This document shows, one piece after another, positions 24,823-33,017 of a stretch of 43,200 nucleotides of DNA. Each line of letters opens with the position of its first letter. The first letter of the stretch is position 1. The notes under the pieces are model-generated. The model was not told the DNA's origin. It did no database searches and was given only the letters and a program-made list of their open reading frames with translations. The stretch is from Rhodovarius crocodyli. Lineage in GTDB: Bacteria; Pseudomonadota; Alphaproteobacteria; Acetobacterales; Acetobacteraceae. The stretch spans positions 1 to 43,200 of the forward strand of contig CAMDJV010000029.1 in the NCBI GenBank assembly GCA_945901085.1, given 5' to 3'. Position numbers and translations under genes: made by a program.

Positions 24823-27800
24823 ATGCTGGCCAGGCTGCTCACACCGCGAAGGCTCTTCGCGCTGCTCGGTATTGTCATTCTGGCCCTGCTGGCCTGGCAT
24901 TTTGGCCCCTGGATCAAGATCCTAGGCATAGCGCCGCTGGCGGCCGCCGAGCCGCGCATGGGCATCCTCATCGCCCTGCCATTGCTCTGGCTGGCCTGGA
25001 ATCTGCTGGCCGATTGGCAGCTCCGGCAGGGCTTTGCGCGTATCATCCAGGGCCTGCTGGAGAGTGAGGATCGCGCCCCCCCCCCAAGCCCGGGGCTGGC
25101 CGATGAGCGCGCGGCGCTGCGGGCAAAATTCGAACACGCGATGGCGGCCATCGCCGGCTCCGGCAAGTCCGACCCGCACGCCATCCCCTGGTATCTGCTG
25201 ATCGGCCAGCCCGGCGCGGGCAAGACCACGCTGCTGCGCCATTGCGGCCTGCACTTCCCCCTCGCAGCCCAATTGGGCGCCGATGCGATCGGCGGTATCG
25301 GCGGCACCCGCAATTGCGACTGGTGGTTCGCCGAGGATGCGGTGCTGATCGACACCGCCGGGCGCTTCACCAGCCACGATAGCGACAACGCCGCCGATGC
25401 CGCCGCCTGGGCCGGCTTTCTAGACCTGCTGCGCCGCCATCGCCCGGCCCAGCCGGTCAATGGCGTGCTGGTGGCCATCAGCGCCGAGCAATTGCTCGAT
25501 GACAATCCCAACCAGCGCATGGCGTTGGTGGAGACCATCCGCGCCCGCCTGCAGGAATTGCAGCGCGCCTTTGGCCTGCGATTGCCGGTCTATCTGATCG
25601 TCACCAAGGCTGATCTCATCCCTGGCTTCAGCGCCTCGATGGCGGATCTCGACCAGGGGATGCGCGAACAGGTCCTGGGTGTGACCCTGCCGCTCACCGC
25701 CAGCAGCGATGCCCAGATCGCCCGCTGCCTGGAGGAGGGCTTCGCCCAGATCGCGGCCGTGGCGCAGGCGCGCATGCAAGGGCGCATGGATGCGGCGCAA
25801 TCTCTCGCGCAGCGCGGCGCCATTTTCGCCTTTCCGCATCATCTGGGGCGGCTGCTGCGCGCCTGCGGGGGCATGGCGGAGGGGATTTTCAGCGCCGGGC
25901 GGTCGGAGATCCGGCCGCTGGCGCGCGGCACCTTCCTCACCTCGGCAATCCCGCAGGGCAGCGGGGGCGCCTATTTTGTTCATGCGCTGCTGCGCGGGCT
26001 GGTGTTCCGCGAGGCACCGCTGGCCGGGCGCAACCCCAGGCGGGAGTCGCGGATGGCCCTGGCCCATGCGTTGGGCTGCCTGGCGGCCCTGGGTGGCCTT
26101 GCAGCGCTGGTGCTGGGCTGGATGATGGCGAGCCAGGGCACCCGCAGCCAGCTCGATGCGCTGCAACGCCAGGCCGCCGACATCACCACCGAATTGCACC
26201 GCGCCGAGGCCGCGCCCAGGCTGGAGAGTGAATGGCCATTGCTGGACCGCGCGGCGCGGATGGCACAGAGCACCGATACCACCGGTGCGCGCCCCCCGCT
26301 TGCGCGTCTGGGCCTGCCCGATCTCACCCAGGCCGATGAGGACGCCAAGGCCGCCTATCATCGCCTGCTGGAGGAGCGCCTGCTGCCCGCCTTCATCGAG
26401 GAGGCGGGCCAGGCCATCCGCGAGGCGCTGCACCGCGCCGACCTGCCCCGGCTGCGGCAATTGCTGACCATCTACCTCATGTTCGGCACGCCGGAGCGCT
26501 ATGACAGCGCGCTGGTCCGCGGCTGGGTGCGCTCCATCATCGACGAGCGCTTCGCAGAGGCCCCCCAGGGCCATGGCGCGCTGCTGGCGCATTGGGATGC
26601 GCTGGAACGCGCCCTGCCGATGGCCGCCCCGCTCGATTACGCCCTGGTTGGCCAGGCCCGCAGCCGCCTCGCCGAAAGGCCAACAGCCGCACAGCTCTAC
26701 CAGCAGCTTCGCCGCGAGGCCGAGGCCGACCCCGCAACCCCGGCCCTTGATATCACCCAGGCGATCGGGCCCGCCGGTGCCCAGCTCATCCTGATGCGCG
26801 CCCAGGCCTCACTGCCGGTCATCATTCCCGGTATTTTCACCCGTGAGGGCTTCTATCGGTATTTCATCAGCCGGCTCGCCAGCCTCACCCTCACACGCAC
26901 CGCCAATGATTGGGTCATGGGCGGTATGCAGAGCGATGACATCGAGGATCTGCAACGCCTCGTTGATGACATCGCCACCCGCTATGTGAGCGATTATTCC
27001 GAGGCGTGGCAGGCGGTGCTGGAGCAGGTGGTGATCCGCAACTTCGCCGAGTTGCACCATGCCACCGCAGCGCTCAGCCAGTTCGCCTCACCACAGAGCC
27101 CGCTGGCACGGCTGATCGCCCTGCTGGCGCTGCACACCGAGCTTGGCCCCCCCCCGCTCGGCGAGGCGGCCATTGCGCGCATGAGCCTGCTGCTGCGGAG
27201 CAATGCCGGGCCTGGGCAGCGCGCCCCGTGGCCGGGTGATCGCATCCGCGCCCCCTTCGTCAACCTTGTGGCGATGACCGATACCCGCACCGGCCCCGCC
27301 CCCATCGCCCGGGTGCAGAGCCTTGCCGCCGCTGCCCTCGCCATGGCGCAGGGCATTGACGCAGCACCCTCCCCCCCCGCCGCCGCCCATGCCGCGGCGG
27401 CGCGCAAGCTGGCGGGGTCCACCAGCGATGCGCTCAGCAATCTGCAATCGCTGGCCGCCTCGCTGCCCAGCCCCGTCGCCGGCGTGATGGGCGATGTGGC
27501 GACGCGCAGTTGGAATCAGATCACCCGCCTCGCACTCGACCATGTCAGCGCCGCCTGGCGGCGCGATGTGCTGCCGGTGTGCGAACGCAGCATCGCCGGG
27601 CGCTTTCCCATTGAGCGCGGCGCGGAGCGTGACGTCGCGCTGCGGGATTTCCGCGCCTTTTTCGGCCCCGATGGCACGGTGAATCATTTTGTTCGCACCC
27701 ATCTCGACCCCTTCCTCCAGTGGCGCGGCAATGGCTATGTCGCCACCACCGCCGATGGTGTGACAATGCGCCTCTCGCGCGAGGTGCTGGACAATCTGGC

Positions 27801-28230
27801 CCGCGCCAGGGCGGTGCTGCCGGCCTTCTATGCGAGCGGCAATACCACCGGCAATGTGCAGTTCCGCTTCACCCTCACCCCGCGCATCGCCGATGCCAAT
27901 GGCCCTCAGGCGCTGCTGGATATCGACACGCTGCGCATCGCCGATGGCCATGAGCAGTCGCGCCCGGTGGAGATCACCTGGCCATCCTCCTCCGATGCCT
28001 CGATGCTGGCGCTGACCCTGAGTGGCAGCGACGGCACCGCCCGCAGCACCCGGCTGATCGGGCCATGGGCGCTGTTTCGCGTGCTGCAACGCAGCGGCGG
28101 GCGCGACGCCTATAGCCTTAATTTCGAGTTCAACGGCATGTCCGCCCGCTATGCGCTCAGCCCCAACCCTGGCAGCAACCCCATGGCGATCAACGAGTTG
28201 CAGGAGTTCCGGTGCAACCCCAGATTCTAG
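24823..28230 (+). CDS. tssM: Type VI secretion protein TssM (IcmF family)
   Basis: 1135 residues, full length. TssM spans the inner membrane and reaches through the periplasm. Two membrane helices lie near residues 10-28 and 46-64, and a third about 410-435 (LGCLAALGGLAALVLGWMMA). The cytoplasmic NTPase domain between them has an intact Walker A (GQPGAGKTT, 128-136) and VLIDTAGRF (174-182), so nucleotide binding is plausible; some TssM proteins lack this. The large periplasmic part carries the IcmF-related and C-terminal VasK-type domains with FRAFFGPDGTVNHFVRTHLD. It overlaps tagF by 19 bases. Confidence 0.96.
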   Translation: MLARLLTPRRLFALLGIVILALLAWHFGPWIKILGIAPLAAAEPRMGILIALPLLWLAWNLLADWQLRQGFARIIQGLLESEDRAPPPSPGLADERAALRAKFEHAMAAIAGSGKSDPHAIPWYLLIGQPGAGKTTLLRHCGLHFPLAAQLGADAIGGIGGTRNCDWWFAEDAVLIDTAGRFTSHDSDNAADAAAWAGFLDLLRRHRPAQPVNGVLVAISAEQLLDDNPNQRMALVETIRARLQELQRAFGLRLPVYLIVTKADLIPGFSASMADLDQGMREQVLGVTLPLTASSDAQIARCLEEGFAQIAAVAQARMQGRMDAAQSLAQRGAIFAFPHHLGRLLRACGGMAEGIFSAGRSEIRPLARGTFLTSAIPQGSGGAYFVHALLRGLVFREAPLAGRNPRRESRMALAHALGCLAALGGLAALVLGWMMASQGTRSQLDALQRQAADITTELHRAEAAPRLESEWPLLDRAARMAQSTDTTGARPPLARLGLPDLTQADEDAKAAYHRLLEERLLPAFIEEAGQAIREALHRADLPRLRQLLTIYLMFGTPERYDSALVRGWVRSIIDERFAEAPQGHGALLAHWDALERALPMAAPLDYALVGQARSRLAERPTAAQLYQQLRREAEADPATPALDITQAIGPAGAQLILMRAQASLPVIIPGIFTREGFYRYFISRLASLTLTRTANDWVMGGMQSDDIEDLQRLVDDIATRYVSDYSEAWQAVLEQVVIRNFAELHHATAALSQFASPQSPLARLIALLALHTELGPPPLGEAAIARMSLLLRSNAGPGQRAPWPGDRIRAPFVNLVAMTDTRTGPAPIARVQSLAAAALAMAQGIDAAPSPPAAAHAAAARKLAGSTSDALSNLQSLAASLPSPVAGVMGDVATRSWNQITRLALDHVSAAWRRDVLPVCERSIAGRFPIERGAERDVALRDFRAFFGPDGTVNHFVRTHLDPFLQWRGNGYVATTADGVTMRLSREVLDNLARARAVLPAFYASGNTTGNVQFRFTLTPRIADANGPQALLDIDTLRIADGHEQSRPVEITWPSSSDASMLALTLSGSDGTARSTRLIGPWALFRVLQRSGGRDAYSLNFEFNGMSARYALSPNPGSNPMAINELQEFRCNPRF

Positions 28231-28850
28231 ATTCCGCGTTGGTGGGCTTTTATGGCAAACTGCCAAGTCGGGGCGATTTTATCCGCCGCGGCCTGAGCCA
28301 TGATTTCATCGAACCCTGGCACCACGCCATCACGCGCGCTTTGGCAGATGCGCAATATCCGCTGGCAGCGCTGTGGCAGCAGGCAGGGGCGGTGGAGTTG
28401 GGCTTCGTCCTCGGCCCCGGCTGTGCCGGCCCTACCCCCTGGTGCGGCGTGGTGCTGCCCAGCCATGATTCGGTGGGCCGGGCCTTCCCCCTGCTCTGCG
28501 CCTTCCCCCTGGCCCATCTCGCTGCCGCGGGGTGGATGCTCGAGGCCGGCGGGCTGCTTGAAGTGGCGGCGCGTATCCTGCGCGGCGCGGCCGAGGGCGG
28601 CGTCACGCCCGAGGCGCTGGATCAGCGCCTCGCAGATCTGCGCGACGCTGCGGCCCACGCACCACAACCCGCCATCGCGCCATTGGCCGGCGGTGGGCTG
28701 CTCCTCGAGGGCGGCTCGCCCCTCGCTGCGGCGCTGGCAATAGGCCTTGAGGGCGGCCATAGCCTGTGGTGGCGCGGTGGCCGCTGCCTGCTGGCGCCGC
28801 TTCTGCCACAGCCGGCGGGCTTTGCCGGGCTGCTGGAGGCCAGCGCGTGA
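28212..28850 (+). CDS. tagF: Type VI secretion-associated protein TagF
   Basis: 212 residues. It begins near VGFYGKLPSRGDFIRRGLS and continues WCGVVLPSHDSVGRAFPL, both signatures of the TagF/DUF2094 family. In Pseudomonas and Agrobacterium TagF represses T6SS firing after translation, beside the phosphatase-kinase pair. The start is GTG at 28212, inside the end of tssM. The stop overlaps the phosphatase start (GTGA), so the three products are likely made in fixed ratio. In some relatives TagF is fused to the phosphatase; here the two are separate. Confidence 0.9.
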   Translation: MQPQILDSALVGFYGKLPSRGDFIRRGLSHDFIEPWHHAITRALADAQYPLAALWQQAGAVELGFVLGPGCAGPTPWCGVVLPSHDSVGRAFPLLCAFPLAHLAAAGWMLEAGGLLEVAARILRGAAEGGVTPEALDQRLADLRDAAAHAPQPAIAPLAGGGLLLEGGSPLAAALAIGLEGGHSLWWRGGRCLLAPLLPQPAGFAGLLEASA

Positions 28851-29569
28851 GCGCCCTGGCCTGGCACTCCGCCGCCGCCGGCCAGCCGCGCCCGGGCCGC
28901 GCCGCCAGCGAGGATAGCCATATCGCGGCGCCCGCTGCGGGGCTCTGGGCGGTGGCTGATGGCATGGGCGGGCATGGTGAGGGCGGGCGGGCGAGCGGCC
29001 TTCTGGTCGAGGCCCTGCGCGTGGCCTTATTGCCCGATGCCGCGCTGGGGGCGCGCATGGCGGCGGCGGAGGCGGCCATCGCCCAGGCCGATGCCCATCT
29101 GGCGGGCTGGGCCGGCACCACCCGCCCGCCGGGCTCCACGGTGAGCGTGCTGCTGCTGGGCGAGGGCCATGCCGCCTGCCTTTGGGTGGGCGATAGCCGG
29201 ATTTATCTGCGCCGCGACGGCGCCCTGCTGCAACTCACCCGCGACCACTCCCTGGCACAGGAGATGGTTGATCGCGGCCTCATCGCCAGTGCCGAGATGG
29301 CAGCCCCCGCCGAGCGCCGCAGCCTCACCCGCGCGGTGGGCGGTGGCGGAAGGCTGGCCATCGACAGGCTGGTGCTGCCCATCCAGGCCGGTGACAGGCT
29401 GCTGCTCTGCACCGATGGCGTGAGCATGGTGGTGCCGCAGATGCGCATTGTGGAGGCCTTGGAGAATTCCCCGGAACAGGCGGCCTGGGCGCTTATCGGC
29501 CTCGCCGCCGCCCTGGGCAGTGGCGATGATATGACCGCGCTGGTGGTGGCCATTGATGCAGCCCGCTGA
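28847..29569 (+). CDS. PP2C-type protein phosphatase (PppA/Stp1-like)
   Basis: 240 residues from GTG 28847, with GGAGG eight bases before it. PP2C metal-site motifs are visible: SEDSH (21-25), VADGMGGHGEG (36-46), VGDSRIYL, LLLCTDGV and GDDMTALV. It removes phosphate from Ser/Thr and in T6SS loci opposes the PpkA-type kinase and shuts down assembly. Its place between tagF and a kinase gene supports that role. It overlaps tagF by four bases and the kinase by fourteen. Confidence 0.93.
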   Translation: MSALAWHSAAAGQPRPGRAASEDSHIAAPAAGLWAVADGMGGHGEGGRASGLLVEALRVALLPDAALGARMAAAEAAIAQADAHLAGWAGTTRPPGSTVSVLLLGEGHAACLWVGDSRIYLRRDGALLQLTRDHSLAQEMVDRGLIASAEMAAPAERRSLTRAVGGGGRLAIDRLVLPIQAGDRLLLCTDGVSMVVPQMRIVEALENSPEQAAWALIGLAAALGSGDDMTALVVAIDAAR

Positions 29570-30491
29570 AATTCTGGCGCTGATCGCCCGGGGCGGCGCA
29601 TGCGATGGTGCTTCGCTGCGCGCCGTGGTGGGCTTGCTGGCCTCGCTGGTGGCCGATGGCGCCATCTCGGCCGATGAGGCAAGGCGTTTGCTGCGGCCAT
29701 TGCCACAGCATTGGCCACAAAGCGGCGGCGATATTCTGCGGCAGCGTTTCGTCCTGGGCGAGATATTGGGCATTGGCACCGTGGCCACCGTCATCGCCGC
29801 GCGCGACCTGCGGCGCGAGGAGGCGGGTGACCCATCGGCGGCGGTGGCGCTCAAGCTGCTCAACCCTGCCCTGATCATGGACCCCGCTGCCCGCGCCGCC
29901 CTTTTCGGCGAGGCCCGGCTGGCGGCGCGGCTCGACCACCCCAATATCCTGCGCGTGCTGGATTGGGATGCCGATGGCGCGCTGCCCTTCATCGTGATGG
30001 CGCGCCTGGCCGGCCAGCCGCTCAGCGCATTGGCCCGCCAGACCGAGGGGCGCGGCATGGGCTGGGCCGCCACCGTGCCGCTGGGCCGGCAGATTGCCGC
30101 GGCCCTTGCCCATGCCCATGACAGGCTGGTGGCGCATGGCGACCTCAAGCCGGATAACCTGCTCCTCACCCCCTCGGGCGAGGTGGTGCTGCTGGATTTC
30201 GGCGCTGCGCGCGGCATGGGGCCGGGCGGGCCGGCCGCCGCCTTTGCCGGCTTCACCCCGCGCTGGGCCACCGCCGAACGCGCCCAGGGCGCGCCCCCCG
30301 AGCCGGCTGATGACATCCATGCCATGGCCGCCATCCTCTATCGCCTGGCCCAAGGTGGCATCGAGGGGCCGCCACAGCGCTTATCCGGCATGGGCCGTGG
30401 CAGTTGGGAGATGCTGCGCCTGGCACTCGAACCCCGCCGCGCCAGCCAGCCGGGCAGCGCCCAAGCCTTTTTGCAGCGGGTGCTGGAATAA
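29556..30491 (+). CDS. Serine/threonine protein kinase, T6SS-associated (PpkA-like)
   Basis: 311 residues from the ATG at 29556. A helical lead of about 60 residues precedes the kinase domain: glycine-rich loop LGEILGIGTVATV (68-79), Lys100 in VALKLL, Glu119, catalytic loop HGDLKPDN (194-201), DFG (214-216) and TPRWATAER. The catalytic loop has Gly where most kinases have Arg (HGD for HRD), so it is a non-RD kinase that may not need activation-loop phosphorylation. Unlike PpkA of Pseudomonas, no transmembrane or sensor domain is seen. No FHA-domain target gene lies in the operon. Repeat copy F follows. Confidence 0.92.
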   Translation: MQPAEILALIARGGACDGASLRAVVGLLASLVADGAISADEARRLLRPLPQHWPQSGGDILRQRFVLGEILGIGTVATVIAARDLRREEAGDPSAAVALKLLNPALIMDPAARAALFGEARLAARLDHPNILRVLDWDADGALPFIVMARLAGQPLSALARQTEGRGMGWAATVPLGRQIAAALAHAHDRLVAHGDLKPDNLLLTPSGEVVLLDFGAARGMGPGGPAAAFAGFTPRWATAERAQGAPPEPADDIHAMAAILYRLAQGGIEGPPQRLSGMGRGSWEMLRLALEPRRASQPGSAQAFLQRVLE

Positions 30492-30532
30492 GCGGTTGGG
30501 GGATTGAGGGACAATGAACGGGAGGGGAAGTG

Positions 30533-30655
30533 AGAGCGAGGGGTTTTGCCCCTCGCGCACCCCAGCAGGGTCGACATGTATGTCGACGAGTTTCCTGCAC
30601 CTTCGTTAGATTCTGATTTTGATAATTTTCAAAGCTCCAGGAAAACGGCTCCAGA
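30533..30655. repeat. Dispersed intergenic element, copy F
   Basis: In the 167-bp gap between convergent kinase and flavoprotein genes. CGAGGGGT-TTT-GCCCCTCG (30537-30555, one T-G pair) and perfect GTCGACAT-GT-ATGTCGAC (30570-30587) are followed by the TTTCCTGCACCTTCGTTAGATT spacer and a worn CCAGGAAAAC..CTCCAG end that touches the flavoprotein stop. Confidence 0.8.
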
Positions 30656-30658
30656 TCA

Positions 30659-32290
30659 TCAGCCCCAGCCATCGCTCATCGGTGCGGCGCGCCTGCGTTC
30701 CACCGGCAAGGATGTGCCCAGCATGGCGCAGGCCACCGCTTCGGCCACGCGAATGCCATCCACCCCGGCCGAGAGAATGCCCCCGGCATAGCCCGCCCCT
30801 TCGCCGGCCGGGTAGAGCCCCGGCGTATTGGGGCTTTCGCAACCATCGCTGCGGCCAATGCGCAGCGGCGAGGAGGTGCGGGTTTCCACCCCGGTCATCA
30901 CCGCATCGCCCATGGCAAAGCCGCGGATCTGCCGGCCAAAGGCGGGCAGCGCTTCGCGGATCGCGGCGACGGCGAAATCGGGCAGGCAGCGCGCCAGATC
31001 GGTGGGTGTCACACCCGGCTTGTAGCTGGGCACCACCGCGCCGAGCGAGACCGAGGCGCGGGCGGCCAGAAAATCCTCCACCCGCTGCGCCGGCGCGGCA
31101 TAATTGCCGCCGCCGGCGATAAAAGCCTGCTCCTCCCAATGCCGCTGGAAGGCGATGCCACCGAGCGGCCCGGCCTGCGGGAAATCCGCCGGCGAAATGC
31201 CCACCACGATGCCGGCATTGGCGTTGAACTCGGCCCGCGAATATTGGCTCATGCCATTGGTGACCAGCCGCCCCGGCTCGCTGGCCGCCGCCACCACCCG
31301 CCCGCCCGGGCACATGCAGAAACTATACACCGAACGCCCATTGGCCGCGTGATGCACCAGCTTGTAATCCGCCGCCCCCAGGATGGGGTTGCCGGCGGCA
31401 TGGCCATAGCGGGCGGCATCGATGATCGCCTGCGGATGCTCGATGCGAACGCCGATGGAGAGCGGCTTGGCCTCCATGGCCACGCCAGCCGCATGCAGCA
31501 TGGCAAAGCTGTCGCGGGCGGAATGGCCGAGTGCCAGCACCACATGCCGGGTGGGCAGCGTGGTGCCATCGGACAGACGCAGGCCCAGCACCTGGCGATC
31601 CGCCCCCAGCAGCACCTCCTCCATCTTGGTACCAAAGCGATATTCGCCGCCCAGGGCCTCGATCTCGGCCCGCATCCGCTCGACCATGGAGACCAGCCGG
31701 AAGGTGCCGATATGTGGCTTGGCGACCCAGAGGATTTCCTCCGGCGCGCCGGCCTTGACGAATTCCGTCAGCACCTTGCGGCCATGCAGCAGCGGGTCGC
31801 GGATTTGCGAATAAAGCTTGCCGTCGGAGAAGGTGCCGGCACCGCCCTCGCCATATTGCACATTGGATTCGGGGTTGAGGATGTTGCGCCGCCACAGGGC
31901 CCAGGTGTCCTTGGTGCGCTGCCGCACTTTTTGGCCGCGCTCGAGGATGATCGGCCGAAAGCCCATCTGCGCCAGCAGCAGGGCGGCGAAAATGCCGCAA
32001 GGCCCGGTGCCCACCACCACCGGGCGCTCGGCGAGGTGTTCTGGCGCCTCGGCGACGAAGCGGTAGCGCATCTCCGGAGCAGAGACCGTTTTGGGATGCC
32101 CAGGCGGGTCCTCGGCGGGCGTGACATCGATGGAATAGACCAGCTTGATCTCGCTGCGCTTGCGCGCATCCACCCCGCGGCGGACGATCTGCCAATGCCG
32201 CGGCACCGCACCCAGCCGTGCCGCGATGGCAGCGGGCAGGGCGGCGGCGTCATGGTCGAGGGCCAGGGTGATGTCGTGCAGTCGCAGCAT
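30659..32290 (-). CDS. FAD-dependent dehydrogenase, COG2509 family
   Basis: 543 residues from the ATG at 32290. After an N-terminal ferredoxin-fold-like domain of about 85 residues (LRLHDITLALDHD...RRGVDARKRSEIKLVYSIDV) comes an FAD-binding motif VVVGTGPCGIFAAL (91-104) and the family sequence GEGGAGTFSDGKL. GLYPAGEGAGYAGGILSAGVDG near the C-terminus marks the second flavin contact. COG2509 proteins are widespread flavoproteins of unknown substrate; I can give only the class. The stop is at the edge of repeat copy F. The upstream toxin gene is 31 bp away on the same strand, so read-through is possible. Confidence 0.87.
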   Translation of the reverse strand: MLRLHDITLALDHDAAALPAAIAARLGAVPRHWQIVRRGVDARKRSEIKLVYSIDVTPAEDPPGHPKTVSAPEMRYRFVAEAPEHLAERPVVVGTGPCGIFAALLLAQMGFRPIILERGQKVRQRTKDTWALWRRNILNPESNVQYGEGGAGTFSDGKLYSQIRDPLLHGRKVLTEFVKAGAPEEILWVAKPHIGTFRLVSMVERMRAEIEALGGEYRFGTKMEEVLLGADRQVLGLRLSDGTTLPTRHVVLALGHSARDSFAMLHAAGVAMEAKPLSIGVRIEHPQAIIDAARYGHAAGNPILGAADYKLVHHAANGRSVYSFCMCPGGRVVAAASEPGRLVTNGMSQYSRAEFNANAGIVVGISPADFPQAGPLGGIAFQRHWEEQAFIAGGGNYAAPAQRVEDFLAARASVSLGAVVPSYKPGVTPTDLARCLPDFAVAAIREALPAFGRQIRGFAMGDAVMTGVETRTSSPLRIGRSDGCESPNTPGLYPAGEGAGYAGGILSAGVDGIRVAEAVACAMLGTSLPVERRRAAPMSDGWG

Positions 32291-32321
32291 GGCGCTCAGG
32301 TGGCACCGCGGCGGGCAAAGC

Positions 32322-32711
32322 TCAAGCCGCGGGCAGCAATGCCACGCCAAAACCCGCCAGCCGCGCATCGGCGGTGACGAATTGCGCCCCCTCCGCCGCC
32401 GCCTGTGCCAGCAGCAAATGGTCGAAGGGGTCACGATGTTCCCCCGGCAGCGGCAGCTTCATCAGCCGCGCCACATGGAGCGGCGAAAGCGCCACAATGC
32501 GAAACCCGGCCCGCACGCAGCCCGTGGTGAGGGCGGGTATGTCCACTGCCAGCTTGCCCACCCGCACCTTGATCGCCGCCTCCCATAGCGACACGGCGCT
32601 CACCAGCACCTCATGATCGGGCGCGGCGATTGCCTCGCGCGCCGCCGCCCCCAGCCGGGGGTGCCCGGCGGCGAACCAGAGCAGCACATGGGTATCGAGC
32701 AGCAGCCTCAA
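32322..32711 (-). CDS. VapC-like PIN-domain toxin
   Basis: 129 residues. It is a PIN-domain ribonuclease toxin: acidic residues are visible at Asp6 (LLLDTHVLLWF), the Glu in SAVSLWEAAIK, and the Asp residues of HRDPFDHLLLAQA and FVTADARL. Such toxins cut tRNA or rRNA and arrest growth when the antitoxin is lost. The start is TTG at 32711, overlapping the antitoxin stop (TTGA), and translational coupling is usual for such pairs. Confidence 0.9.
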   Translation of the reverse strand: MRLLLDTHVLLWFAAGHPRLGAAAREAIAAPDHEVLVSAVSLWEAAIKVRVGKLAVDIPALTTGCVRAGFRIVALSPLHVARLMKLPLPGEHRDPFDHLLLAQAAAEGAQFVTADARLAGFGVALLPAA

Positions 32712-32965
32712 ACCGGCGGATCAAGCTCTGCGATGATGGAGGCGGCGATATCCGTCTCCATGCCATCATCCTCATCGAGAAAGGCGATCTGCCCCTCCAT
32801 GAAGCCAAAGCGCCGGGCCTCGGCCGCCACATAGGGCACGAGGCGGGCGACCGGCCGGCCGCGCGATGTGACGACCAGGGACGCGCCGGCGGCGACGCGC
32901 GCGAGGTGCTCGGCGAGGTTGTCGCGCAGCTCCCGGACATTGAGGTCGTCGATCAGCGCTTCCAT
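32708..32965 (-). CDS. Phd/YefM-family antitoxin
   Basis: 85 residues. The N-terminal dimerisation and DNA-binding part is typical of Phd/YefM: LNVRELRDNLAEHLARVAAG then SLVVTSRGRPVARLVPY. The acidic C-terminal tail (AFLDEDDGMETDIAASIIAELD) would bind and block the PIN toxin. A very strong ribosome-binding site, AAAGGAGG, stands nine bases before the ATG, fitting the need for excess antitoxin. A palindrome in the promoter is listed separately. Confidence 0.9.
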   Translation of the reverse strand: MEALIDDLNVRELRDNLAEHLARVAAGASLVVTSRGRPVARLVPYVAAEARRFGFMEGQIAFLDEDDGMETDIAASIIAELDPPV

Positions 32966-32987
32966 GGCTGGCCTCCTTTAACCGTGA

Positions 32988-32995
32988 GTGTACAC
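32988..32995. promoter_or_regulatory. Candidate antitoxin operator
   Basis: The palindrome GTGTACAC lies 23 bases upstream of the antitoxin start, in the 52-bp gap to phaC. It contains TGTACA, the core hexamer known for YefM-type repressors, and may overlap the -10 region (TACACT on the minus strand). Self-repression is inferred. Confidence 0.45.
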
Positions 32996-33017
32996 AAAAC
33001 GCGACACGCGCGCAAGT

